Positions 54,980 through 63,707 are shown, counted from the stretch's first letter. The stretch: 64,000 bases of DNA from Bradyrhizobium yuanmingense (GCF_029167105.1 NZ_JARFML010000009.1:186001-250000); one strand, 5' to 3'. Notes: generated by a model from the letters alone, not told the origin. Numbers and translations: made by a program.

Positions 54980-55768
54980 ATGCAGGCGCTTCACACCGCA
55001 GCGACCGGAATGGCGGCACAGGAACTCAACGTTCAGGTGATCTCCAACAACATCGCCAACCTCCGCACCACCGGCTTCAAGAAGCAGACGGCGGCGTTCC
55101 AGGACCTGATCTACGAGCACGTCCGCCGCGTCGGCGCCCAGTCGTCGGACCAGGGCACCATCCTGCCGGTCGGCGTCGACATCGGCGGCGGCGTCAAGAC
55201 CGTCGGCACGCCGCGCAGCATGACCCAAGGCACGCTGTCGCAGACCGGCAACGACCTCGATCTCGCCATCTCGGGCGAGGGCTTCTTCAAGATCCTGATG
55301 CCCGACGGCACCTTCCAGTACACCCGCGACGGCACCTTCCAGATGGACAATCAGGGCCGCGTCGTCACCGCGCAGGGCAATCCGGTGCAGCCCACTATCA
55401 CCATTCCCAACAACGCCTCGGGCATCTCCGTGAGCGAGCAGGGCCAGGTCTCGGTGACGTTGCCGGGCTCAACCACCTCCTCGATCGTCGGCCAGATCGG
55501 CGTCACGCGCTTCATCAACAAGGCGGGCCTGCAGCCGGTCGGCAACAACCAGTTCACCGAGACGCCCTCGTCCGGTGCGCCGCAGGACGGCACCGCGAAC
55601 ACAGAAGGTTACGGCAAGCTCACGCAAGGCAGCCTGGAGCAGGCCAATGTAGACGTCGTCTCGGAGATGAGCGACCTGATCGCCGCCCAGCGCGCCTACG
55701 AAATGAACGCCAAGGTGATCAGCGCCGCCGACCAGATGATGCAATCGACCACGGCGCTGTTCCGCTGA
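54980..55768 (+). CDS. flgG: Flagellar distal rod protein FlgG
   Basis: A 262-residue distal rod protein, normal for the family. It has the N-terminal AATGMAAQELNVQVISNNIA motif and the C-terminal SEMSDLIAAQRAYEMNAKVI motif. AAGGAG lies before the ATG. It lies 16 bases after flgF and just before flgA. Confidence 0.97.
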   Translation: MQALHTAATGMAAQELNVQVISNNIANLRTTGFKKQTAAFQDLIYEHVRRVGAQSSDQGTILPVGVDIGGGVKTVGTPRSMTQGTLSQTGNDLDLAISGEGFFKILMPDGTFQYTRDGTFQMDNQGRVVTAQGNPVQPTITIPNNASGISVSEQGQVSVTLPGSTTSSIVGQIGVTRFINKAGLQPVGNNQFTETPSSGAPQDGTANTEGYGKLTQGSLEQANVDVVSEMSDLIAAQRAYEMNAKVISAADQMMQSTTALFR

Positions 55769-55778
55769 GGTGATGACG

Positions 55779-56906
55779 ATGATCCGCGCCACCCTCGCCG
55801 CCATCTCCACTCTTGTCGCGCTGGCTTTGCCGGCAGCGGCCGCCAACGATTTCATCGCCGCGCCGACGCTGCGCGCAAGCGTCTCGGTGACCTCGGACGT
55901 GGTGCGGATCGGCGATCTCATCGACAACGCCGGATCGGCCGCGCTGATCCCGGTCTACCGCTCGCCCGATCTCGGCACCACCGGCACCCTGACGGTCGGC
56001 CAGGTGCTGTCGGTGCTGCGGGCCAAACAGGTGATCGGCGTCATGACCGGGGACATCAAGGAGGTCCAGGTCACCCGCCTCGCCCGCACGCTCGCGAGCA
56101 AGGATATCGAGAACGCGGTCGCCGCGGCGCTCGAGCGCCGCTTCGGCCTCGGAGACGCCGCCAACATCACCATCACGTTCGACCGCAGCGTCGCCGAGAT
56201 GCGGCTGGACGCCTCCAACAGCGGCGCGCTGCAGCCGGTCGCAACCCGCTATGATGCCCGCAGCGGCCGTTTCGACATCGCCTTCGAGATCGCCAACGAC
56301 GGCAACGCCGCGCCGACCAAGCTGCGCTTCACCGGCACCGCGATCGAGACGGTGGAGGTGGCCGTGCTGACCCGCGACATCGACCGCACCGAGTTGCTGA
56401 AATCCTCCGACCTGTCGTTGGAGCGCCGGCCGAAGGCCGAGGTCGCCGGCGAGGCCGCCTCGCGCGACCGCAGCATCGGCATGCAGCTGCGCCGAGCAAT
56501 GCGCGCGGGCACGCCGATCCGCGCCGCCGACCTCGTCAGGCCCGACTTCGTGGTGCGCGATCAGGCCGTCACCATCATCTACCAGGTGCCCGGCCTCTAT
56601 CTCACCACGCGTGGCAAGGCGGTCGAGAGCGGCGCCGAGGGCGACACCGTCAGCGTGCTCAATCTGCAGTCCAAGCGCACCCTGACCGGCATCGTCACCG
56701 GCCGCGGCCAGGTCACGGTGCAGGGCGCCAGCCAGTCCGCGCCGATGGCGCCGGCCGTCGAGCAGACCTCGTCGATCAAGCGTGACGAGGTGCCCGCCGC
56801 CGCAGCCCTCGCACAGAGCCTGATCCAGCCGGCAAACCCGGCCCAGATCGCCCAAGCACAGCTTCCGCAAGCCCGCCTCTCGCACGCTCCAGCCAAGTCA
56901 GAGTAA
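55779..56906 (+). CDS. flgA: P-ring assembly chaperone FlgA
   Basis: A 375-residue periplasmic protein with a signal peptide (MIRATLAAISTLVALALPAA) and a C-terminal SAF domain (DLVRPDFVVRDQAVTIIYQV, LTTRGKAVESGAEGDTVSVL). It is longer than enterobacterial FlgA (about 220), as is usual in alphaproteobacteria. It helps P-ring (FlgI) assembly. ATG 55779 has GAGG eight bases upstream; GTG 55770 and ATG 55773 are alternatives. Confidence 0.93.
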   Translation: MIRATLAAISTLVALALPAAAANDFIAAPTLRASVSVTSDVVRIGDLIDNAGSAALIPVYRSPDLGTTGTLTVGQVLSVLRAKQVIGVMTGDIKEVQVTRLARTLASKDIENAVAAALERRFGLGDAANITITFDRSVAEMRLDASNSGALQPVATRYDARSGRFDIAFEIANDGNAAPTKLRFTGTAIETVEVAVLTRDIDRTELLKSSDLSLERRPKAEVAGEAASRDRSIGMQLRRAMRAGTPIRAADLVRPDFVVRDQAVTIIYQVPGLYLTTRGKAVESGAEGDTVSVLNLQSKRTLTGIVTGRGQVTVQGASQSAPMAPAVEQTSSIKRDEVPAAAALAQSLIQPANPAQIAQAQLPQARLSHAPAKSE

Positions 56907-56909
56907 ATC

Positions 56910-57674
56910 ATGTCAACGTTCAGTTCGGTTTCCCGCCTTCGTCGCATCGCGATCTCTGCCCTGCTGCTTGCAACTTGCGCCTTGGCGAGCGGCTGCTCCT
57001 CGATCGACCGCCTGTCACAGATCGGCGAGCAGCCGAAGCTGTCGGCGATCGACAATCCGACGACGCAGCCCGGCTACAAGCCGGTGCAGATGCCGATGCC
57101 CAAGCCGGAAGTCGCCTCCTACAATCCGAACTCGCTGTGGCGCAACGGCAGCCGCGCCTTCTTCAAGGACCAGCGCGCCCGCCAGGTCGGCGATCTCCTG
57201 ACGGTGACCGTGAACATCACCGACAAGGCCAACATCGAGAACGACACCTCGCGCAGCCGCTCCAACAAGGAAGATTCGGGGATCACGGACTTCATCGGCT
57301 CCCAGACCGTCACCCAGGCCAACAAGATCCTGCCCGGCCGCATCCTGACCGCCGACTCGACCTCCTCGAGCGAGGGCAAGGGCAGCGTCGACCGCAAGGA
57401 AGCGCTGCAGACCAACGTCGCCGCCGTAGTGACCCAGGTGCTGCCGAACGGCAACCTCGTCGTCGAAGGCAAGCAGGAGATCCGCGTCAACTTCGAAATT
57501 CGCGAGCTGATCGTCGCCGGCATCGTCCGCCCCGAGGACATCCAGAGCGACAACACCATCGACTCCACCAAGATCGCCCAGGCCCGCATCGCCTATGGCG
57601 GCCGCGGCCAGATCACCGACGTGCAGCAGCCGCGCTACGGCCAGCAGGTCATGGACGTGCTGCTGCCCTTCTAA
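56910..57674 (+). CDS. flgH: L-ring lipoprotein FlgH
   Basis: A 254-residue outer-membrane lipoprotein forming the L-ring around the rod. The lipobox is ASGC after a hydrophobic signal (AISALLLATCALASGC). SLWRNGSRAFFKDQRARQVG, GNLVVEGKQEIRVNFEIREL and the C-terminal RGQITDVQQPRYGQQVMDVL are diagnostic. It starts three bases after the flgA stop. Two perfect hairpins follow. Confidence 0.96.
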   Translation: MSTFSSVSRLRRIAISALLLATCALASGCSSIDRLSQIGEQPKLSAIDNPTTQPGYKPVQMPMPKPEVASYNPNSLWRNGSRAFFKDQRARQVGDLLTVTVNITDKANIENDTSRSRSNKEDSGITDFIGSQTVTQANKILPGRILTADSTSSSEGKGSVDRKEALQTNVAAVVTQVLPNGNLVVEGKQEIRVNFEIRELIVAGIVRPEDIQSDNTIDSTKIAQARIAYGGRGQITDVQQPRYGQQVMDVLLPF

Positions 57675-57736
57675 GCCTCTTCAAGAGCTCCCACATCGTG
57701 CTCGCGAACTAACGGCGCGAACGACGATGTACTACG

Positions 57737-57804
57737 CGGCCCTCGCTAGCTCCCCTGGCGAGGGCCGCATGTGTTTTGCCTGCGCCGCCAAAGCGGCGCA
57801 GGCA
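57737..57804 (+). terminator. Two perfect hairpins after flgH
   Basis: GCGGCCCTCGC (57737-57747) pairs with GCGAGGGCCGC (57759-57769). GCCTGCGCCGC (57779-57789) pairs with GCGGCGCAGGC (57794-57804), followed by AATCTTCT. Both have 11-bp perfect stems, and together they probably end the flgF-flgH transcript. Confidence 0.65.
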
Positions 57805-57852
57805 ATCTTCTAAGGCGGAATGGCTTTAAGTTGAATCGATTGCCGCGGGCTC

Positions 57853-57980
57853 GGTGCAACCTCTCCCGCTTGCGGGAGAAGTTGCACCGAAGGCGCGGGT
57901 GAGGGCTTTCTCCTCTTGCGGGCTGTCCCATTGCGGAAACACCCTCTCCCCAGCCCTCTCCCGCAAGCGGGAGAGGGAGT
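57853..57980. repeat. CTCTCCCGC palindromic repeats
   Basis: Two hairpins of the CTCTCCCGC...GCGGGAGA type occur (57861-57878 and about 57956-57978), the first embedded in a longer GGTGCAAC/GTTGCACC stem. They fill the gap between flgH and the PcfJ-like gene. This is a third repeat family of the window. Confidence 0.7.
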
Positions 57981-58019
57981 GCCCTACCTTGTAGCAATCA
58001 AACCTGATCTCATGACCCT

Positions 58020-59183
58020 CTAGAGCAGTTCGATCCCGCGTGCTTGCGCCCACCGCTCGAGGATCTTGCACTCCTCGGGATGCGGTGCACGGTTTGCGAA
58101 CCCGCGGACCTGGACCGCCCGGGCGCGTCGATCAAGCTCAATGGTCAACAACCGATCTGGAGCACCCGCAGCGCGGCGGCGCAGCGACCAGATCGACGCA
58201 TGCCCGGCGATGCACTTGGACGCGTAACTGGCAACGCAGTGTCGCATGCTCCGCGTCTCAACCACGAGATCGGCCGCGGTACGCAATTGGACCACGACGT
58301 ATTCTTCGCGCTTGGCCGGGTCCTTGGACGACTTCGTCCATGACCAGTCCGCGATCGCTGCACCAAGCCAACGGTCCTCGCTCTGCTCGGGGCCTGCTGC
58401 CAGCCCCCGCGCACGGTTTCGCGCCGCGTCGGCGCGACGGCGTGCGGCCTCGATACGAGCAATCGCATCGAGATCGCGATGCCATTCGCGCATCTGTCGC
58501 CCAAGCGAGATCAGTGAACGCCCCTTGAGGGAGTATTCCGGATCGCGCCGGTGGCAATGGGCGAGGTAGTCATGGAAGTCATCCATGTCCTCGACCGTGG
58601 TGGGATGCGCGCAGAAGAAGCGAACCTCGCGCCAGAAGCGATGCTGAGCGCGCTGCGTCTGCGTGATCCTGGTGCGCGCGATCCGCATCGCAACAGCGGG
58701 ATCGGTCGCATAGGAACGCGCAATCGCCTGCCAGATCGCCGCCTCGAAGCCGACCTTCCCCAACGGATTGAGGAATGCATGGACCTCCTTGCGAGACAGC
58801 CATTCGGCCGCACCGGCAGCGTAGAGCGAACCACCGCCGGCCGCCGCGATGTACCAGCGCTTGCGCAAACGGATCTCGTCGGCGTCCAGTCCCGCGCCGC
58901 CGATCCAGATCTGCTCCAGATGTTCTGCGACGGGATAGCGCGCGAAGAGATAGCGAGCCGCGGCAAGACGAAGACGCGCCGCATCGCGGGTCTTCATTCG
59001 CGGCTGCCAGGCCTCGGCATCGCGCACGATGTCCGCTTCGAAGCCACGCCGGGCCTCTTTGATCGCGTTCTTGAAATCCGGTGGAGGACGCGTCCGCTGC
59101 GACACGTGCCGCAGCGAAAGCTCGTAGGCTTCAACCCGCGCGCGCTCGGCCTCCCGCCGGCGCTGAATCAATGACTGTGCCAT
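58020..59183 (-). CDS. PcfJ-domain protein
   Basis: A 387-residue protein. The C-terminal half carries the PcfJ-like signature: VVETRSMRHCVASYASKCIA, GHASIWSLRRRAAGAPDRLLTIEL-type strands and AVQVRGFANRAPHP. The N-terminal part is helical and Arg-rich. PcfJ was named from an enterococcal conjugative plasmid; its molecular function is unknown. No transfer, phage or integrase genes surround it. It sits with repeats on both sides between flgH and the genes before fliX. Confidence 0.75.
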   Translation of the reverse strand: MAQSLIQRRREAERARVEAYELSLRHVSQRTRPPPDFKNAIKEARRGFEADIVRDAEAWQPRMKTRDAARLRLAAARYLFARYPVAEHLEQIWIGGAGLDADEIRLRKRWYIAAAGGGSLYAAGAAEWLSRKEVHAFLNPLGKVGFEAAIWQAIARSYATDPAVAMRIARTRITQTQRAQHRFWREVRFFCAHPTTVEDMDDFHDYLAHCHRRDPEYSLKGRSLISLGRQMREWHRDLDAIARIEAARRRADAARNRARGLAAGPEQSEDRWLGAAIADWSWTKSSKDPAKREEYVVVQLRTAADLVVETRSMRHCVASYASKCIAGHASIWSLRRRAAGAPDRLLTIELDRRARAVQVRGFANRAPHPEECKILERWAQARGIELL

Positions 59184-59422
59184 TGTCGTTCAACATGATT
59201 GGATGACTGTCAGCCGGACGCACTGAGAGCGTCGGCACGGAATGTGTCGATCGCCACAACGTACTCACGGCTGGTCTCCTCGTAGTTGAACGCGCAGGTT
59301 GAATGGGACGGGGCTCATAGACCCGATTGCCGGCGGGCGCAAGATGCGTCCCGTCTAAAATTCAGAAACTGCGCACAGCGAGAGAGCTCGCGACATTTTA
59401 GCAACGCTGTTGCCCCAAACTC
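59184..59422. other. Intergenic stretch upstream of the PcfJ-like gene
   Basis: Together with the following repeat this makes a gap of about 350 bases. It presumably holds the PcfJ-like gene's promoter, but no clear site was seen. Short frames on the minus strand (up to 45 codons) lack support. Confidence 0.4.
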
Positions 59423-59511
59423 AGTCATTGCGAGCGCAGCGAAGCAATCCAGTCTGTCTCCGCTACAGGATTCTGGATTGCTTCGTCGCAAGAGCTCCTC
59501 GCAATGACGGA
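59423..59511. repeat. Interspersed palindromic repeat, copy 4
   Basis: GTCATTGCGAGCGCAGCGAA followed by GCAATCCAG faces CTGGATTGCTTCGTCGCAAG, and the copy ends GAGCTCCTCGCAATGACG. It is the same family as the copies at 27332, 29363 and 39930 and lies next to the hydratase gene end. Confidence 0.85.
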
Positions 59512-59536
59512 GAGTGCCGATGTGCCCCCTGCCCCC

Positions 59537-60316
59537 TCACGTAAACTCCGCCTCCACCACGCCGAGCCCGTCCAGCTCCATCCGCACCTTGTCGCCGGCT
59601 TTCAGCCACAGCGTCTTGACCAGGCTGCCGGTGAGCACGAGCTGCCCCGCGTGCAACCCCTTGCCCTCGGCGGCGAGATGGTTGGCGAGCCAGGCAAGCG
59701 CATTGTGGGGATGGCCGAGCACGTCGGCACCGGTGCCGTGGCTGACCTCCTCGCCGTTGACGATGGCGCGGCCCTTGACCGCCTTGAGGTCCGGCACCGA
59801 CGAGCGCGGGACCGAGGGACCCAGCACGCAGCCGGCGGCGAAGAAATCGTCGGCGATCAAGGTCGGCGCGCCCATCATCTCCCATTTCACGTAGCGGTCG
59901 TCGACGATCTCGATGGCGGGCTGATAAGCTTCGACCGCCTCGCCGACCCATTCGGCCGTGAACGGCGCTTCGCCGGCGGCAAGGTCCCGCTTCAGCCGCA
60001 CCGCGATCTCGCATTCGACCCCGACCCGGACATAATTGGAGGCGGCGAGCTTGGCGCCGCTGTCATTGATGCCCTTCTGGAACACGCCGCCGCCGCACGG
60101 GTGCGGGATGCCGATATAATCCTGCATCACCTGGCTGGTGCAGCCGATCTTGTAGCCGACGAGCGGACCGACATGCGGCAGCAGCAGATCGTGCAGGGTG
60201 CGCTGGACCTGATAGCCCTCGGCTTCGTCCGCAGGGGGCCGCTCCAGCGCCGCGAGCGGGGCGTGGTTGCGGCGCGCCAGCGCGATCGCCTTTGCGGCTT
60301 CGAGAATCTTGTCCAT
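59537..60316 (-). CDS. Fumarylacetoacetate-hydrolase-family hydratase
   Basis: A 259-residue protein of the 2-keto-4-pentenoate hydratase/FAH superfamily. Features are LVGYKIGCTSQVMQ, VGVECEIAVRLKRDLAAGEA (metal-binding Glu pair), IEIVDDRYVKW and the C-terminal GDKVRMELDGLGVVEAEF. These enzymes act on ring-cleavage products in aromatic catabolism; no other meta-pathway gene is nearby. The start at MDKILEAAKAI gives the usual N-terminus. Confidence 0.85.
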   Translation of the reverse strand: MDKILEAAKAIALARRNHAPLAALERPPADEAEGYQVQRTLHDLLLPHVGPLVGYKIGCTSQVMQDYIGIPHPCGGGVFQKGINDSGAKLAASNYVRVGVECEIAVRLKRDLAAGEAPFTAEWVGEAVEAYQPAIEIVDDRYVKWEMMGAPTLIADDFFAAGCVLGPSVPRSSVPDLKAVKGRAIVNGEEVSHGTGADVLGHPHNALAWLANHLAAEGKGLHAGQLVLTGSLVKTLWLKAGDKVRMELDGLGVVEAEFT

Positions 60317-60399
60317 CGGCGCCGCCTCCCACGCTACGCAGTCGAAGGGCGGCACTTCAGCATCCCCGCTCCGGCCTGACAAGCGCGGGTGGCGTGCCC

Positions 60400-61428
60400 T
60401 CACCCCTTGACGAGACCGAGCCGGAGCAGGCTCTCGGCGGTCGCAAGGATCGCCTCCTCATTGGAGCGCGCCTGCCAGCCGAGCAGCGATTTGGCCTTGG
60501 CGCTGGTGGAATGCCTGACCTTTCCGAGCATCGGCACGACGGCACGCAGCAGCGGAATCCGGCGCGCGGCCAGCCGCACCAGCCAGTCCGGCGCCTGAAG
60601 CCGCGGAACCCGGCGCGCCCGCGGCCCGAGTTCCCGCCGCAGCACGCGGGCGATGTCGAGGATCGACATGGTCTCGCCGGAGACCGCAATGAAACGCTCG
60701 CCTTTCGCCTCCGGCGCAGTCATCGCCCGCAGGTGCAACTCGGCGACGTCGCGGACGTCGACCACGCCGAAATAGACCCGCGGCACGGCCGGCATGGCGC
60801 CGTCGAGCAGCGATCTGACGATCTCGATCGAGCCGGAAAAGTCCGACCCCAGCACGGGCCCGAAAATGCCGGCGGGGTTGATCACCGACAGCTCCAGCCC
60901 ATCCCCCTCGCGCGCGACGAAATCCCAGGCCGCCCGCTCGGCCAGCGTCTTGGACTTGACGTAGGGTTGGCCGTCGACACCGGCGAGATTGGTCCATTCG
61001 GTCTCGTCGAACGGCCTGTCGCGCGGGGGATGACCGTAGCCGATCGCGCCCAGCGACGAGGTGACGACGACCCTCTTGACGCCGGCCGCGCGCGCGGCCC
61101 GGAGCACCCGGAGCGTGCCGGCGCGGGCCGGGATGATCATCTCGTTCTCGTCCGTCGGGACGGTGGTCGAGAGCGGGGACGCCACGTGGAGAACGTAGTC
61201 GCAGCCCGCGACCGCCGCCGCCCAGCCGTCGTCCCGGGTCAGATCGGCGGTGACGAAGGCCACGCTCTCGGGCGTCGCCGCCCCGCCCTCGCGCAGCATG
61301 GCGAGCACATCGGCCTGGCGCTCCGGCCGGCGCACCGTCGTCCGCACGGCATGGCCGGCGGCCAGAAGTTGCAGGGCGACATGGATGCCGACGAAGCCCG
61401 ACCCGCCGGTGACCAGAACAGTGCTCAT
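60400..61428 (-). CDS. Extended SDR (NAD-dependent epimerase/aldehyde reductase type)
   Basis: A 342-residue extended short-chain dehydrogenase. The NAD(P) motif is TGGSGFVGIHVAL at the N-terminus, and YVKSK carries the catalytic Tyr-x-x-x-Lys. VVVTSSLGAIGYGHPP and DVRDVAELHLRAM are typical of dihydroflavonol-reductase-like enzymes. GAGGGG lies about ten bases before ATG 61428. The substrate is unknown. A decayed HxlR regulator is divergent from it. Confidence 0.88.
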   Translation of the reverse strand: MSTVLVTGGSGFVGIHVALQLLAAGHAVRTTVRRPERQADVLAMLREGGAATPESVAFVTADLTRDDGWAAAVAGCDYVLHVASPLSTTVPTDENEMIIPARAGTLRVLRAARAAGVKRVVVTSSLGAIGYGHPPRDRPFDETEWTNLAGVDGQPYVKSKTLAERAAWDFVAREGDGLELSVINPAGIFGPVLGSDFSGSIEIVRSLLDGAMPAVPRVYFGVVDVRDVAELHLRAMTAPEAKGERFIAVSGETMSILDIARVLRRELGPRARRVPRLQAPDWLVRLAARRIPLLRAVVPMLGKVRHSTSAKAKSLLGWQARSNEEAILATAESLLRLGLVKG

Positions 61429-61448
61429 GACCCGCATTCCCCTCAAGC

Positions 61449-61681
61449 TGGAGGATCCTGTTTGCGCTGATGAACGGCGCGGTTCGTTTCGGCGCGTTGC
61501 GGCGTTCGATCGGCTCGAGCAGGACGGCCTCGTGTCGCGCACTGTCTTCGCGGAAAAGCCGTTGAGGGTCGAGTACGAGCTGACCGATGCGGCCTACGGC
61601 CTGTTGCCGGCGTTTAAGGAAATATTGAGCTGGTCCAGGCTTTATGGAGATGCCCGCCTCGAGACGTCGCAGCAGGCCTGA
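61449..61681 (+). pseudogene. Decayed HxlR-family regulator
   Basis: One frame from 61449 reads WRILFALMNGAVRFGALRRS, the HxlR core helix and motif. After about 61509 the HxlR match continues only in another frame: FDRLEQDGLVSRTVFAEKP then RVEYELTDAAYGLLPAFKE. The region between (wHTH recognition part) is deleted and the N-terminus is absent. It is thus a frameshifted, internally deleted remnant, divergent from the SDR gene it may once have controlled. Confidence 0.75.
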
Positions 61682-61927
61682 TTGCAGCGATGCTTGATGC
61701 AGCTGGATCAGCGTCTCAATATTCGAGTCGATCTCGTTGATGCGACTCGCAAAATCTCCCGCACCTGAAGTGAAGGCTGTTTCTCATCCGAACTCACGTG
61801 AGCTCGGAGCAATCCAGTCTAGCCCGTTGATCGCGATTCACTTTTCGCGATCGCGCTGTCGCCATGGTGAGCGCGGCGGCAAGCGACGGGCAATATGCCG
61901 GGCATGGCGCGAAATGGCGCCCTGCGT

Positions 61928-61958
61928 CCAAAAACAAAGAGCCGCATCTCTGCGGCTC
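61928..61958 (-). terminator. Terminator of dksA
   Basis: GAGCCGCA (61939-61946) pairs perfectly with TGCGGCTC (61951-61958) across a four-base loop. It is followed on the minus strand by TTTGTTTTT. It starts about six bases past the dksA stop. Confidence 0.9.
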
Positions 61959-61963
61959 GGACC

Positions 61964-62374
61964 TTATTCGTCGCGATAGACCTTCTCGCGTTTCTCGTGG
62001 CGCTCCTGCGCTTCCACCGAGAGCGTCGCGATGGGCCGGGCCTCGAGCCGCTTCAACGAGATCGGCTCGCCGGTTTCCTCGCAATAGCCGTAGGTGTTGT
62101 CCTCGATACGCTGGAGCGCGGCATCGATCTTGGCGATCAATTTGCGCTGGCGGTCGCGGGCGCGGAGTTCGATGGCACGGTCGGTTTCGGACGAGGCCCG
62201 ATCGGCGAGATCGGGGTGGTTCACGTTCTCCTCCTGCAGAGCCTGCAGGGTGAGCTTCGATTCTTTGAGGATCTCATCCTTCCAGGCGAGGAGCTTCAAA
62301 CGGAAGTACTCCTTCTGCCGGTCGTTCATGAAAGGCTCTTTGTCGGTCGGTCGGTAGTTTTTCAACTTTTCCAA
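61964..62374 (-). CDS. dksA: RNA polymerase-binding protein DksA
   Basis: A 136-residue DksA. The coiled-coil region contains RQKEYFRLKLLAWKDEILKE, and the C-terminal finger region is NTYGYCEETGEPISLKRLEA. Only the first of the four zinc cysteines remains (C-x-x-T and S-x-x-A replace the others), as in other alphaproteobacterial DksA. DksA adjusts RNA polymerase with ppGpp. The NYRPTDKEPFMNDRQ segment upstream of the first ATG matches other DksA proteins, so a TTG start at 62374 is likely; the ATG at 62329 is the alternative. A strong terminator follows. Confidence 0.92.
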   Translation of the reverse strand: MEKLKNYRPTDKEPFMNDRQKEYFRLKLLAWKDEILKESKLTLQALQEENVNHPDLADRASSETDRAIELRARDRQRKLIAKIDAALQRIEDNTYGYCEETGEPISLKRLEARPIATLSVEAQERHEKREKVYRDE

Positions 62375-62546
62375 GGGAGGCCTATCTTCTAAAGCAACGA
62401 CTCGCGGACGGACCGGGGTCCGTTGAGCCGGGCCTTATATAGTGGCCTCCCGTGACAGACAATATTTCCCTCACCGCCCGGTCCTCGCCCCCAAGCCCTT
62501 GCACAGGAAGGTTTATCCTTGAGGGCTTGGAGGCGGCTGGCGGTCC

Positions 62547-63158
62547 TTAATAGCCGACCGTGAAGCGCTGCTTCAGGTGGGCTGGCTTTTCAATCTCGTC
62601 GGCGAGCGCAATGGCGTAGTCGGCGAAGGTGATCCAGCTCTTGCCGTTCGCATCTGCGAGAAGCTGGTCGGTCCCGAGCCGGAACTTAGCCGTCCGTTCC
62701 CCCTCAACGAACAGCGCCGAAGGCGAGATGAAGGTCCAGTTCAGGTCCTTTTCCTGCCGCAGCAGGTCCAGGAAGGCCGAGCCCGCCTCCGCTTCGGCCT
62801 TGTATTGGGCCGGAAAATTGGGAGTCGTGACCAGCTTCACGCCCGGGGCAACCTCGAGGCTCCCGGCGCCGCCCACCACGAGGTAACGACCGATCTTGGA
62901 CTCCTTCGCTGCACCGATCAGCTTGAGCGGATCACTGGCCAGGAAGTGCACGGAACTCACGGCGACGTCGTGACCGGCCCACAGCTTGGCGAGGCCCGCC
63001 TGGTCCAGCACATCCCCCTTGGTCGGCGTGACGTTCGGCAGGGCCGCAATCTTTTCCGGGTTCCGGGCGATGGCCGTGACCGTGTGGCCGCGGCGGGACA
63101 GTTCCTTGGTGATCTCCGATCCCGCCCGGCCCGAGGCGCCGGCGACTGCGATTTTCAT
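62547..63158 (-). CDS. NAD(P)-binding oxidoreductase (NmrA/BVR-like)
   Basis: A 203-residue Rossmann-fold protein. The opening MKIAVAGASGRAGSEITKEL carries the GxxGxxG motif. LVVGGAGSLEV and WTFISPSALF are typical of the NAD(P)H-binding (NmrA-like) family of atypical SDRs. The active-site Tyr-Lys pair is absent. The gene is divergent from an HxlR regulator, which in many bacteria controls such redox enzymes. Confidence 0.88.
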   Translation of the reverse strand: MKIAVAGASGRAGSEITKELSRRGHTVTAIARNPEKIAALPNVTPTKGDVLDQAGLAKLWAGHDVAVSSVHFLASDPLKLIGAAKESKIGRYLVVGGAGSLEVAPGVKLVTTPNFPAQYKAEAEAGSAFLDLLRQEKDLNWTFISPSALFVEGERTAKFRLGTDQLLADANGKSWITFADYAIALADEIEKPAHLKQRFTVGY

Positions 63159-63178
63159 GGAAGGCTCCCTTGCTTCTA

Positions 63179-63264
63179 TGGTAACTGACGGAAACTAGAT
63201 ATCGCAAAGAATGCTGGTGTTAAGAGAGCACTTTGTGCTTACCTGATTACGCTGAGGTAACTGA
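63179..63264. promoter_or_regulatory. Putative HxlR operators
   Basis: GGTAACTGA is repeated at 63179-63187 and 63256-63264. The second copy overlaps a perfect inverted repeat, TTACCT-N10-AGGTAA (63239-63260). Both lie in the divergent region between the oxidoreductase and HxlR genes. Confidence 0.55.
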
Positions 63265-63321
63265 TCGCATACAACCGACACGCGGACCCCAAGCAACGGG
63301 ATGGATTTCCGAGAACCGACG

Positions 63322-63693
63322 ATGAAACCCGACGTCTACGCAGCGAACTGCCCCACCCGCCAAATCCTCGATCGCGTCGGCGACAAATGGGCGGTGCTGA
63401 TCCTCTTGCTCCTGCGCAAGGAGCCGATGCGCTTCAATCAGTTGCGCCGCACGATTGAAGGCATCTCGCAGAAGATGCTGAGCCAGGTGCTTAAGTCGCT
63501 CGAACGCGACGGCCTGATCAGGCGCCGTGCCATCGCGACCGTGCCCGTGACGGTGGAATATTCGATCACCCAGCTCGGCCTGACGCTGGCGGCGGCGGTG
63601 GATCCCTTGCGCGATTGGGCCGAGCAGAATCTGAAAGACGTGCTCGCCGCCCAACGCCGCTATGATGCGCAGCTGAAGGAGGAAGCGGCGTAA
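63322..63693 (+). CDS. HxlR-family transcriptional regulator
   Basis: A 123-residue winged-helix regulator. The conserved cysteine is in ANCPTRQILDRVGDKWAVLI, and PMRFNQLRRTIEGISQKMLS and LERDGLIRRRAIATVPVTVE complete the HTH and wing. Such proteins often sense redox or aldehyde stress through that cysteine. A longer start at 63301 is possible. It probably regulates itself and the divergent oxidoreductase. Confidence 0.92.
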   Translation: MKPDVYAANCPTRQILDRVGDKWAVLILLLLRKEPMRFNQLRRTIEGISQKMLSQVLKSLERDGLIRRRAIATVPVTVEYSITQLGLTLAAAVDPLRDWAEQNLKDVLAAQRRYDAQLKEEAA

Positions 63694-63707
63694 GACAGCC
63701 TGCGTGA

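Noticed and set aside
59205..59320. A short minus-strand frame ending DTFRADALSASG
   Set aside because: It has no start codon, is only about 34 codons long and overlaps other frames; at best a gene remnant.
57853..59511. A prophage or conjugative element around the PcfJ-like gene
   Set aside because: No integrase, relaxase, portal or tail genes are present and the neighbours are ordinary chromosomal genes.
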